A stretch of 64,000 bases of DNA from Ulva prolifera (lineage: Eukaryota > Chlorophyta > Ulvophyceae > Ulvales > Ulvaceae). A model generated the notes under the pieces. The model saw nothing but the letters and a program-made list of their open reading frames with translations, ran no database searches and was not told the origin of the DNA. The stretch is from the NCBI GenBank assembly GCA_023078555.1, contig CM041198.1, forward strand, positions 4,416,354 to 4,480,353, in the 5' to 3' direction. The position numbers and the translations under genes were made by a program. Of the stretch, positions 33,180 through 46,600 are shown one piece after another; position 1 is the stretch's first letter, and every line of letters begins with the position of its first letter.

Positions 33180-36100
33180 CATGCAATCTCGACCTAGCAA
33201 TCTCGACCTAGCCATCTCGCCCTAGCAATCTCGCCCTAGCAACCTCGCCCTACACCTTTAAATCTCTCCCGTCAGGCTGGCACTCCATGTTGAATGCTTA
33301 ACATGCAATCTCGCCCTAGCAATCTCGCCCTAGCAATCTCGCCCTAGCAACCTCGCCCTACACCTTTAAACCTCTCCCGGCAGGCTGGCACTCCATGTTG
33401 AATGCTTAACATGCAATCTCGACCTAGCAATCTCGCCCTAGCAATCTCGCCCTAGCAATCTCGCCCTAGCAATCTCGCCCTAGCAATCTCGCCCTAGCAA
33501 CCTCGCCCTACACCTTTAAACCTCTCCCGACAGGATGGCACTCCATGTTGAATGCTTAACATGCAATCTCGACATAGCCATCTCGCCCTAGCCATCTCGC
33601 CCTAGCAATCTCGCCCTAGCAACCTCGCCCTACACCTTTAAATCTCTCCCGTCAGGCTGGCACTCCATGTTGAATGCTTAACATGCAATCTCGCCCTAGC
33701 AATCTCGCCCTAGCAATCTCGACCTAGCAACCTCGCCCTAGCAATCTCGCCCTAGCAATCTCGCCCTACACCTTTAAATCTCTCCCGACAGGCTGGCACT
33801 CCATGTTGAATGCTTAACATGCAATCTCGCCCTAGCAATCTCGCCCTAGCAATCTCGCCCTAGCAATCTCTCCCTAGCAATCTCGCCCTAGCAATCTCGC
33901 CCTAGCAAATTGCCCTACACCTTTAAACCTCTCCCGACAGGCTGGCACTCCATGTTGAATGCTTAACATGCAATCTCGACCTAGCAATCTCGCCCTAGCA
34001 ATCTCGCCCTAGCAATCTCGCCCTAGCAATCTCGCCCTAGCAATCTCGCCCTAGCAATCTCGCCCTAGCAACCTCGCCCTACACCTTTAAACCTCTCCCG
34101 ACAGGATGGCACTCCATGTTGAATGCTTAACATGCAATCTCGACATAGCCATCTCGCCCTAGCCATCTCGCCCTAGCAATCTCGCCCTAGCAACCTCGCC
34201 CTACACCTTTAAATCTCTTCCGTCAGGCTGGCACTCCATGTTGAATGCTTAACATGCAATCTCGCCCTAGCAATCTCGCCCTAGCAATCTCGCCCTAGTA
34301 ATCTCGCCCTGGCAATCTCGCCCTAGCAATCTCGCCCTAGCAAATTGCCCTACACCTTTAAACCTCTCCCGACAGGCTGGCACTCCATGTTGAATGCTTA
34401 ACATGCAATCTCGACCTAGCAATCTCGCCCTAGCAATCTCGCCCTAGCAATCTCGCCCTAGCAATCTCGCCCTACACCTTTAAACCTCTCCCGGCAGGCT
34501 GGCACTCCATGTTGAATGCTTAACATGCAATCTCGACCTAGCAATCTCGCCCTAGCAATCTCGCCCTAGCAATCTCGCCCTAGCAATCTCGCCCTAGCAA
34601 CCTCGCCCTACACCTTTAAACCTCTCCCGACAGGATGGCACTCCATGTTGAATGCTTAACATGCAATCTCGACATAGCCATCTCGCCCTAGCCATCTCGC
34701 CCTAGCAATCTCGCCCTAGCAACCTCGCCCTACACCTTTAAATCTCTCCCGTCAGGCTGGCACTCCATGTTGAATGCTTAACATGCAATCTCGCCCTAGC
34801 AATCTCGCCCTAGCAATCTCGACCTAGCCACCTCGCCCTAGCAATCTCGCCCTAGCAATCTCGCCCTACACCTTTAAATCTCTCCCGACAGGCTGGCACT
34901 CCATGTTGAATGCTTAACATGCAATCTCGCCCTAGCAATCTCGCCCTAGCAATCTCGCCCTAGCAATCTCGCCCTAGCAATGTCGCCCTAGCAAATTGCC
35001 CTACACCTTTAAACCTCTCCCGACAGGCTGGCACTCCATGTTGAATGCTTAACATGCAATCTCGACCTAGCAATCTCGACCTAGCCATCTCGCCCTAGCA
35101 ATCTCGCCCTAGCAACCTCGCCCTACACCTTTAAATCTCTCCCGTCAGGCTGGCACTCCATGTTGAATGCTTAACATGCAATCTCGCCCTAGCAATCTCG
35201 CCCTAGCAATCTCGCCCTAGCAACCTCGCCCTACACCTTTAAACCTCTCCCGGCAGGCTGGCACTCCATGTTGAATGCTTAACATGCAATCTCGACCTAG
35301 CAATCTCGCCCTAGCAATCTCGCCCTAGCAATCTCGCCCTAGCAATCTCGCCCTAGCAATCTCGCCCTAGCAACCTCGCCCTACACCTTTAAACCTCTCC
35401 CGACAGGATGGCACTCCATGTTGAATGCTTAACATGCAATCTCGACATAGCCATCTCGCCCTAGCCATCTCGCCCTAGCAATCTCGCCCTAGCAACCTCG
35501 CCCTACACCTTTAAATCTCTCCCGTCAGGCTGGCACTCCATGTTGAATGCTTAACATGCAATCTCGCCCTAGCAATCTCGCCCTAGCAATCTCGACCTAG
35601 CAACCTCGCCCTAGCAATCTCGCCCTAGCAATCTCGCCCTACACCTTTAAATCTCTCCCGACAGGCTGGCACTCCATGTTGAATGCTTAACATGCAATCT
35701 CGCCCTAGCATCTCGCCCTAGCAATCTCGCCCTAGCAATCTCTCCCTAGCAATCTCGCCCTAGCAATCTCGCCCTAGCAAATTGCCCTACACCTTTAAAC
35801 CTCTCCCGACAGGCTGGCACTCCATGTTGAATGCTTAACATGCAATCTCGACCTAGCAATCTCGCCCTAGCAATCTCGCCCTAGCAATCTCGCCCTAGCA
35901 ATCTCGCCCTAGCAATCTCGCCCTAGCAATCTCGCCCTAGCAACCTCGCCCTACACCTTTAAACCTCTCCCGACAGGCTGGCACTCCATGTTGAATGCTT
36001 AACATGCAATCTCGACCTAGCAATATCGACCTAGCCATCTCGCCCTAGCAATCTCGCCCTAGCAACCTCGCCCTACACCTTTAAATCTCTCCCGTCAGGC

Positions 36101-39100
36101 TGGCACTCCATGTTGAATGCTTAACATGCAATCTCGACCTAGCAATCTCGCCCTAGCAATCTCGCCCTAGCAATCTCGCCCTAGCAACCTCGCCCTAGCA
36201 ATCTCGCCCTAGCAATCTCGCCCTAGCAATCTCGCCCTACACCTTTAAATCTCTCCCGTTAGGCTGGCACTCCATGTTGAATGCTTAACATGCAATCTCG
36301 CCCTAGCAATCTCGCCCTAGCAATCTCGCCCTAGCAACCTCGCCCTACACCTTTAAACCTCTCCCGGCAGGCTGGCACTCCATGTTGAATGCTTAACATG
36401 CAATCTCGACCTAGCAATCTCGCCCTAGCAATCTCGCCCTAGCAATCTCGCCCTAGCAATCTCGCCCTAGCAATCTCGCCCTAGCAACCTCGCCCTACAC
36501 CTTTAAACCTCTCCCGACAGGATGGCACTCCATGTTGAATGCTTACATGCAATCTCGACATAGCCATCTCGCCCTAGCCATCTCGCCCTAGCAATCTCGC
36601 CCTAGCAACCTCGCCCTACACCTTTAAATCTCTCCCGTCAGGCTGGCACTCCATGTTGAATGCTTAACATGCAATCTCGCCCTAGCAATCTCGCCCTAGC
36701 AATCTCGACCTAGCAACCTCGCCCTAGCAATCTCGCCCTAGCAATCTCGCCCTAGCAATCTCGCCCTACACCTTTAAATCTCTCCCGACAGGCTGGCACT
36801 CCATGTTGAATGCTTAACATGCAATCTCGCCCTAGCAATCTCGCCCTAGCAATCTCGCCCTAGCAATCTCGCCCTAGCAATCTCGCCCTAGCAATCTCGC
36901 CCTAGCAAATTGCCCTACACCTTTAAACCTCTCCCGACAGGCTGGCACTCCATGTTGAATGCTTAACATGCAATCTCGACCTAGCAATCTCGACCTAGCC
37001 ATCTCGCCCTAGCAATCTCGCCCTAGCAACCTCGCCCTACACCTTTAAATCTCTCCCGTCAGGCTGGCACTCCATGTTGAATGCTTAACATGCAATCTCG
37101 CCCTAGCAATCTCGCCCTAGCAATCTCGCCCTAGTAATCTCGCCCTGGCAATCTCGCCCTAGCAATCTCGCCCTAGCAAATTGCCCTACACCTTTAAACC
37201 TCTCCCGACAGGCTGGCACTCCATGTTGAATGCTTAACATGCAATCTCGACCTAGCAATCTCGCCCTAGCAATCTCGCCCTAGCAATCTCGCCCTAGCAA
37301 TCTCGCCCTACACCTTTAAACCTCTCCCGGCAGGCTGGCACTCCATGTTGAATGCTTAACATGCAATCTCGACCTAGCAATCTCGCCCTAGCAATCTCGC
37401 CCTAGCAATCTCGCCCTAGCAATCTCGCCCTAGCAATCTCGCCCTAGCAACCTCGCCCTACACCTTTAAACCTCTCCCGACAGGATGGCACTCCATGTTG
37501 AATGCTTAACATGCAATCTCGACATAGCCATCTCGCCCTAGCCATCTCGCCCTAGCAATCTCGCCCTAGCAACCTCGCCCTACACCTTAAATCTCTCCCG
37601 TCAGGCTGGCACTCCATGTTGAATGCTTAACATGCAATCTCGCCCTAGCAATCTCGCCCTAGCAATCTCGACCTAGCCACCTCGCCCTAAGCAATCTCGC
37701 CCTAGCAATCTCGCCCTACACCTTTAAATCTCTCCCGACAGGCTGGCACTCCATGTTGAATGCTTAACATGCAATCTCGCCCTAGCAATCTCGCCCTAGC
37801 AATCTCGCCCTAGCAATCTCGCCTAGCAATGTCGCCCTAGCAAATTGCCCTACACCTTTAAACCTCTCCCGACAGGCTGGCACTCCATGTTGAATGCTTA
37901 ACATGCAATCTCGACCTAGCAATCTCGACCTAGCCATCTCGCCCTAGCAATCTCGCCCTAGCAACCTCGCCCTACCACCTTTAAATCTCTCCCGTCATGC
38001 TGGCACTCCATGTTGAATGCTTAACATGCAATCTCGCCCTAGCAATCTCGCCCTAGCAATCTCGCCCTATCAACCTCGCCCTACACCTTTAAACCTCTCC
38101 CGGCAGGCTGGCACTCCATGTTGAATGCTTAACATGCAATCTCGACCTAGCAATCTCGCCCTAGCAATCTCGCCCTAGCAATCTCGCCCTAGCAATCTCG
38201 CCCTAGCAATCTCGCCCTAGCAACCTCGCCCTACACCTTTAAACCTCTCCCGACAGGATGGCACTCCATGTTGAATGCTTAACATGCAATCTCGACATAG
38301 CCATCTCGCCCTAGCCATCTCGCCCTAGCAATCTCGCCCTAGCAACCTCGCCCTACACCTTTAAATCTCTCCCGTCAGGCTGGCACTCCATGTTGAATGC
38401 TTAACATGCAATCTCGCCCTAGCAATCTCGCCCTAGCAATCTCGACCTAGCAACCTCGCCCTAGCAATCTCGCCCTAGCAATCTCGCCCTACACCTTTAA
38501 ATCTCTCCCGACAGGCTGGCACTCCATGTTGAATGCTTAACATGCAATCTCGCCCTAGCAATCTCGCCCTAGCAATCTCGCCCTAGCAATCTCTCCCTAG
38601 CAATCTCGCCCTAGCAATCTCGCCCCCCCTACACCTTTAAACCTCTCCCGACAGGCTGGCACTCCATGTTGAATGCTTAACATGCAATCTCGACCTAGCA
38701 ATCTCGCCCTAGCAATCTCGCCCTAGCAATCTCGCCCTAGCAATCTCGCCCTAGCAATCTCGCCCTAGCAATCTCGCCCTAGCAACCTCGCCCTACACCT
38801 TTAAACCTCTCCCGACAGGCTGGCACTCCATGTTGAATGCTTAACATGCAATCTCGACCTAGCAATATCGACCTAGCCATCTCGCCCTAGCAATCTCGCC
38901 CTAGCAACCTCGCCCTACACCTTTAAATCTCTCCCGTCAGGCTGGCACTCCATGTTGAATGCTTAACATGCAATCTCGACCTAGCAATCTCGCCCTAGCA
39001 ATCTCGCCCTAGCAATCTCGCCCTAGCAACCTCGCCCTAGCAATCTCGCCCTAGCAATCTCGCCCTAGCAATCTCGCCCTACACCTTTAAATCTCTCCCG

Positions 39101-42100
39101 TTAGGCTGGCACTCCATGTTGAATGCTTAACATGCAATCTCGCCCTAGCAATCTCGCCCTAGCAATCTCGCCCTAGCAACCTCGCCCTACACCTTTAAAC
39201 CTCTCCCGGCAGGCTGGCACTCCATGTTGAATGCTTAACATGCAATCTCGACCTAGCAATCTCGCCCTAGCAATCTCGCCCTAGCAATCTCGCCCTAGCA
39301 ATCTCGCCCTAGCAATCTCGCCCTAGCAACCTCGCCCTACACCTTTAAACCTCTCCCGACAGGATGGCACTCCATGTTGAATGCTTAACATGCAATCTCG
39401 ACATAGCCATCTCGCCCTAGCCATCTCGCCCTAGCAATCTCGCCCTAGCAACCTCGCCCTACACCTTTAAATCTCTCCCGTCAGGCTGGCACTCCATGTT
39501 GAATGCTTAACATGCAATCTCGCCCTAGCAATCTCGCCTAGCAATCTCGACCTAGCAATCTCGCCCTAGCAATCTCGCCCTAGCAATCTCGCCCTACACC
39601 TTTAAAATCTCTCCCGCAAGGCTGCACTCATGTTGAATGCTTAACATGCAATCTCGCCCTAGCAATCTCGCCCTAGCAATCTCGCCCTAGCAATCTCGCC
39701 CTAGCAATCTCGCCCTAGCAATCTCGCCCTAGCAACTTGCCCTACACCTTTAAACCTCTCCCGACAGGCTGGCACTCCATGTTGAATGCTTAACATGCAA
39801 TCTCGACCTAGCATCTCGACCTAGCCATCTCGCCCTAGCAATCTCGCCCTAGCAACCTCGCCCTACACCTTTAAATCTCTCCCGTCAGGCTGGCACTCCA
39901 TGTTGAATGCTTAACATGCAATCTCGCCCTAGCAATCTCGCCCTAGCAATCTCGCCCTAGTATCTCGCCCTGGCAATCTCGCCCTAGCAATCTCGCCCTA
40001 GCAAATTGCCCTACACCTTTAAACCTCTCCCGACAGGCTGGCACTCCATGTTGAATGCTTAACATGCAATCTCGACCTAGCAATCTCGCCCTAGCAATCT
40101 CGCCCTAGCAATCTCGCCCTAGCAATCTCGCCCTACACCTTTAAACCTCTCCCGGCAGGCTGGCACTCCATGTTGAATGCTTAACATGCAATCTCGACCT
40201 AGCAATCTCGCCCTAGCAATCTCGCCCTAGNCCGACAGGATGGCACTCCATGTGAATGCTAACATGCAATCTCGACCTAGCAATCTCGACCTAGCCATCT
40301 CGCCCTAGCAATCTCGCCCTAGCAACCCGCCCTACACCTTTAAACCTCTCCCGACATGATGGCACTCCATGTGAATGCTTAACATGCAATCTAGACCTAG
40401 CCATCTCGCCTAGCCATCTCGCCCTAGCAATCTCGCCCTAGCAACCTCGCCTACACTTTAAATCTCTCCCGTCAGGCTGGCACTCAATGTTGAATGCTAA
40501 CATGCAATCTCGACCTAGCAATCGACCTAGCCATCTTGCCCTAGCAATTCGCCCTAGCAATCTCGCCCTACACCTTTAATCTCTCCCGTCAGGCTGGCAC
40601 TCCATGTTGAATGCTTAACATGCAATCTCGCCCTAGCAATCTCGCCCTAGCAATCTCGCCCTAGCAATCTCTCCCTAGCAATCTCGCCCTAGCAATCTCG
40701 CCCTAGCAAATTGCCCTACACCTTTAAACCTCTCCCGACAGGCTGGCACTCCATGTTGAATGCTTAACATGCAATCTCGACCTAGCAATATCGACCTAGC
40801 CATCTCGCCCTAGCAATCTCGCCCTAGCAACCTCGCCCTACACCTTTAAATCTCTCCCGTTAGGCTGGCACTCCATGTTGAATGCTTAACATGCAATCTC
40901 GCCCTAGCAATCTCGCCCTAGCAATCTCGCCCTAGCAACCTCGCCCTACACCTTTAAACCTCTCCCGACAGGCTGGCACTCCATGTTGAATGCTTAACAT
41001 GCAATCTCGACCTAGCAATCTCGCCCTAGCAATCTCGCCCTAGCAATCTCGCCCTAGCAATCTCGCCCTAGCAATCTCGCCCTAGCAACCTCGCCCTACA
41101 CCTTTAAACCTCTCCCGACAGGCTGGCACTCCATGTTGAATGCTTAACATGCAATCTCGACCTAGCAATATCGACCTAGCCATCTCGCCCTAGCAATCTC
41201 GCCCTAGCAACCTCGCCCTACACCTTTAAATCTCTCCCGTCAGGCTGGCACTCCATGTTGAATGCTTAACATGCAATCTCGACCTAGCAATCTCGCCCTA
41301 GCAATCTCGCCCTAGCAATCTCGCCCTAGCAACCTCGCCCTAGCAATCTCGCCCTAGCAATCTCGCCCTAGCAATCTCGCCCTACACCTTTAAATCTCTC
41401 CCGTTAGGCTGGCACTCCATGTTGAATGCTTAACATGCAATCTCGCCCTAGCAATCTCGCCCTAGCAATCTCGCCCTAGCAACCTCGCCCTACACCTTTA
41501 AACCTCTCCCGGCAGGCTGGCACTCCATGTTGAATGCTTAACATGCAATCTCGACCTAGCAATCTCGCCCTAGCAATCTCGCCTAGCAATCTCGCCCTAG
41601 CAATCTCGCCCTAGCAATCTCGCCCTAGCAACCTCGCCCTACACCTTTAAACCTCTCCCGACAGGATGGCACTCCATGTTGAATGCTTAACATGCAATCT
41701 CGACATAGCCATCTCGCCCTAGCCATCTCGCCCTAGCAATCTCGCCCTAGCAACCTCGCCCTACACCTTTAAACCTCTCCCGGCAGGCTGGCACTCCATG
41801 TTGAATGCTTAACATGCAATCTCGACCTAGCAATCTCGCCCTAGCAATCTCGCCCTAGCAATCTCGCCCTAGCAATCTCGCCCTACACCTTTAAACCTCT
41901 CCCGGCAGGCTGGCACTCCATGTTGAATGCTTAACATGCAATCTCGACCTAGCAATCTCGCCCTAGCAATCTCGCCCTAGCAATCTCGCCCTAGCAATCT
42001 CGCCCTAGCAATCTCGCCCTAGCAACCTCGCCCTACACCTTTAAACCTCTCCCGACAGGATGGCACTCCATGTTGAATGCTTAACATGCAATCTCGACAT

Positions 42101-45100
42101 AGCCATCTCGCCCTAGCCATCTCGCCCTAGCAATCTCGCCCTAGCAACCTCGCCCTACACCTTTAAATCTCTCCCGTCAGGCTGGCACTCCATGTTGAAT
42201 GCTTAACATGCAATCTCGCCCTAGCAATCTCGCCCTAGCAATCTCGCCCTAGTAATCTCGCCCTGGCAATCTCGCCCTAGCAATCTCGCCCTAGCAAATT
42301 GCCCTACACCTTTAAACCTCTCCCGACAGGCTGGCACTCCATGTTGAATGCTTAACATGCAATCTCGACCTAGCAATCTCGCCCTAGCAATCTCGCCCTA
42401 GCAATCTCGCCCTAGCAATCTCGCCCTACACCTTTAAACCTCTCCCGGCAGGCTGGCACTCCATGTTGAATGCTTAACATGCAATCTCGACCTAGCAATC
42501 TCGCCCTAGCAATCTCGCCCTAGCAATCTCGCCCTAGCAATCTCGCCCTAGCAATCTCGCCCTAGCAACCTCGCCCTACACCTTTAAACCTCTCCCGACA
42601 GGATGGCACTCCATGTTGAATGCTTAACATGCAATCTCGACATAGCCATCTCGCCCTAGCCATCTCGCCCTAGCAATCTCGCCCTAGCAACCTCGCCCTA
42701 CACCTTTAAATCTCTCCCGTTAGGCTGGCACTCCATGTTGAATGCTTAACATGCAATCTCGCCCTAGCAATCTCGCCCTAGCAATCTCGCCCTAGCAACC
42801 TCGCCCTACACCTTTAAACCTCTCCCGACAGGCTGGCACTCCATGTTGAATGCTTAACATGCAATCTCGCCCTAGCAATCTCGCCCTAGCAATCTCGCCC
42901 TAGCAATCTCTCCCTAGCAATCTCGCCCTAGCAATCTCGCCCTAGCAAATTGCCCTACACCTTTAAACCTCTCCCGACAGGCTGGCACTCCATGTTGAAT
43001 GCTTAACATGCAATCTCGACCTAGCAATATCGACCTAGCCATCTCGCCCTAGCAATCTCGCCCTAGCAACCTCGCCCTACACCTTTAAATCTCTCCCGTT
43101 AGGCTGGCACTCCATGTTGAATGCTTAACATGCAATCTCGCCCTAGCAATCTCGCCCTAGCAATCTCGCCCTAGCAACCTCGCCCTACACCTTTAAACCT
43201 CTCCCGACAGGCTGGCACTCCATGTTGAATGCTTAACATGCAATCTCGACCTAGCAATCTCGCCCTAGCAATCTCGCCCTAGCAATCTCGCCCTAGCAAT
43301 CTCGCCCTAGCAATCTCGCCCTAGCAATCTCGCCCTAGCAACCTCGCCCTACACCTTTAAACCTCTCCCGACAGGCTGGCACTCCATGTTGAATGCTTAA
43401 CATGCAATCTCGACCTAGCAATATCGACCTAGCCATCTCGCCCTAGCAATCTCGCCCTAGCAACCTCGCCCTACACCTTTAAATCTCTCCCGTCAGGCTG
43501 GCACTCCATGTTGAATGCTTAACATGCAATCTCGACCTAGCAATCTCGCCCTAGCAATCTCGCCCTAGCAATCTCGCCCTAGCAACCTCGCCCTAGCAAT
43601 CTCGCCCTAGCAATCTCGCCCTAGCAATCTCGCCCTACACCTTTAAATCTCTCCCGTTAGGCTGGCACTCCATGTTGAATGCTTAACATGCAATCTCGCC
43701 CTAGCAATCTCGCCCTAGCAATCTCGCCCTAGCAACCTCGCCCTACACCTTTAAACCTCTCCCGGCAGGCTGGCACTCCATGTTGAATGCTTAACATGCA
43801 ATCTCGACCTAGCAATCTCGCCCTAGCAATCTCGCCCTAGCAATCTCGCCCTAGCAATCTCGCCCTAGCAATCTCGCCCTAGCAACCTCGCCCTACACCT
43901 TTAAACCTCTCCCGACAGGATGGCACTCCATGTTGAATGCTTAACATGCAATCTCGACATAGCCATCTCGCCCTAGCCATCTCGCCCTAGCAATCTCGCC
44001 CTAGCAACCTCGCCCTACACCTTTAAACCTCTCCCGGCAGGCTGGCACTCCATGTTGAATGCTTAACATGCAATCTCGACCTAGCAATCTCGCCCTAGCA
44101 ATCTCGCCCTAGCAATCTCGCCCTAGCAATCTCGCCCTACACCTTTAAACCTCTCCCGGCAGGCTGGCACTCCATGTTGAATGCTTAACATGCAATCTCG
44201 ACCTAGCAATCTCGCCCTAGCAATCTCGCCCTAGCAATCTCGCCCTAGCAATCTCGCCCTAGCAATCTCGCCCTAGCAACCTCGCCCTACACCTTTAAAC
44301 CTCTCCCGACAGGATGGCACTCCATGTTGAATGCTTAACATGCAATCTCGACATAGCCATCTCGCCCTAGCCATCTCGCCCTAGCAATCTCGCCCTAGCA
44401 ACCTCGCCCTACACCTTTAAATCTCTCCCGTCAGGCTGGCACTCCATGTTGAATGCTTAACATGCAATCTCGCCCTAGCAATCTCGCCCTAGCAATCTCG
44501 CCCTAGTAATCTCGCCCTGGCAATCTCGCCCTAGCAATCTCGCCCTAGCAAATTGCCCTACACCTTTAAACCTCTCCCGACAGGCTGGCACTCCATGTTG
44601 AATGCTTAACATGCAATCTCGACCTAGCAATCTCGCCCTAGCAATCTCGCCCTAGCAATCTCGCCCTAGCAATCTCGCCCTACACCTTTAAACCTCTCCC
44701 GGCAGGCTGGCACTCCATGTTGAATGCTTAACATGCAATCTCGACCTAGCAATCTCGCCCTAGCAATCTCGCCCTAGCAATCTCGCCCTAGCAATCTCGC
44801 CCTAGCAATCTCGCCCTAGCAACCTCGCCCTACACCTTTAAACCTCTCCCGACAGGATGGCACTCCATGTTGAATGCTTAACATGCAATCTCGACATAGC
44901 CATCTCGCCCTAGCCATCTCGCCCTAGCAATCTCGCCCTAGCAACCTCGCCCTACACCTTTAAATCTCTCCCGTCAGGCTGGCACTCCATGTTGAATGCT
45001 TAACATGCAATCTCGCCCTAGCAATCTCGCCCTAGCAATCTCGACCTAGCCACCTCGCCCTAGCAATCTCGCCCTAGCAATCTCGCCCTACACCTTTAAA

Positions 45101-46600
45101 TCTCTCCCGACAGGCTGGCACTCCATGTTGAATGCTTAACATGCAATCTCGCCCTAGCAATCTCGCCCTAGCAATCTCGCCCTAGCAATCTCGCCCTAGC
45201 AATCTCGCCCTAGCAATCTCGCCCTAGCAAATTGCCCTACACCTTTAAACCTCTCCCGACAGGCTGGCACTCCATGTTGAATGCTTAACATGCAATCTCG
45301 ACCTAGCAATCTCGACCTAGCCATCTCGCCCTAGCAATCTCGCCCTAGCAACCTCGCCCTACACCTTTAAATCTCTCCCGTCAGGCTGGCACTCCATGTT
45401 GAATGCTTAACATGCAATCTCGCCCTAGCAATCTCGCCCTAGCAATCTCGCCCTAGCAACCTCGCCCTACACCTTTAAACCTCTCCCGGCAGGCTGGCAC
45501 TCCATGTTGAATGCTTAACATGCAATCTCGACCTAGCAATCTCGCCCTAGCAATCTCGCCCTAGCAATCTCGCCCTAGCAATCTCGCCCTAGCAATCTCG
45601 CCCTAGCAACCTCGCCCTACACCTTTAAACCTCTCCCGACAGGATGGCACTCCATGTTGAATGCTTAACATGCAATCTCGACATAGCCATCTCGCCCTAG
45701 CCATCTCGCCCTAGCAATCTCGCCCTAGCAACCTCGCCCTACACCTTTAAATCTCTCCCGTCAGGCTGGCACTCCATGTTGAATGCTTAACATGCAATCT
45801 CGCCCTAGCAATCTCGCCCTAGCAATCTCGACCTAGCAACCTCGCCCTAGCAATCTCGCCCTAGCAATCTCGCCCTACACCTTTAAATCTCTCCCGACAG
45901 GCTGGCACTCCATGTTGAATGCTTAACATGCAATCTCGCCCTAGCAATCTCGCCCTAGCAATCTCGCCCTAGCAATCTCTCCCTAGCAATCTCGCCCTAG
46001 CAATCTCGCCCTAGCAAATTGCCCTACACCTTTAAACCTCTCCCGACAGGCTGGCACTCCATGTTGAATGCTTAACATGCAATCTCGACCTAGCAATCTC
46101 GCCCTAGCAATCTCGCCCTAGCAATCTCGCCCTAGCAATCTCGCCCTAGCAATCTCGCCCTAGCAATCTCGCCCTAGCAACCTCGCCCTACACCTTTAAA
46201 CCTCTCCCGACAGGATGGCACTCCATGTTGAATGCTTAACATGCAATCTCGACATAGCCATCTCGCCCTAGCCATCTCGCCCTAGCAATCTCGCCCTAGC
46301 AACCTCGCCCTACACCTTTAAATCTCTTCCGTCAGGCTGGCACTCCATGTTGAATGCTTAACATGCAATCTCGCCCTAGCAATCTCGCCCTAGCAATCTC
46401 GCCCTAGTAATCTCGCCCTGGCAATCTCGCCCTAGCAATCTCGCCCTAGCAAATTGCCCTACACCTTTAAACCTCTCCCGACAGGCTGGCACTCCATGTT
46501 GAATGCTTAACATGCAATCTCGACCTAGCAATCTCGCCCTAGCAATCTCGCCCTAGCAATCTCGCCCTAGCAATCTCGCCCTACACCTTTAAACCTCTCC
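33180..46600. repeat. 12.1-kb long-range recurrence within the array
   Basis: Rare or diagnostic features recur at a constant offset of 12,109 bp: GACCTAGC doublet at 33,191 and 45,300; AATCTCTCCC at about 33,870 and 45,979; the header variant CTCTTCCGTC at 34,215 and 46,324; the CCGGCAGG header at 34,491 and 46,600. One 14-bp unit gained or lost after that changes the offset to about 12,124, as at AATGTCGCCC (34,980 and 47,104). The N at 40,231 lies between the two copies. Confidence 0.75.
40231..40231. other. single N, probable contig junction inside the array
   Basis: One N interrupts a unit (...GCCCTAG N CCGACAGG...). The sequence skips the end of a run and most of a header. Indels are frequent just after the N (to about 40,580) and increase just before it (about 39,530-39,970), while the sequence farther away is nearly error-free. 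Confidence 0.85.
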
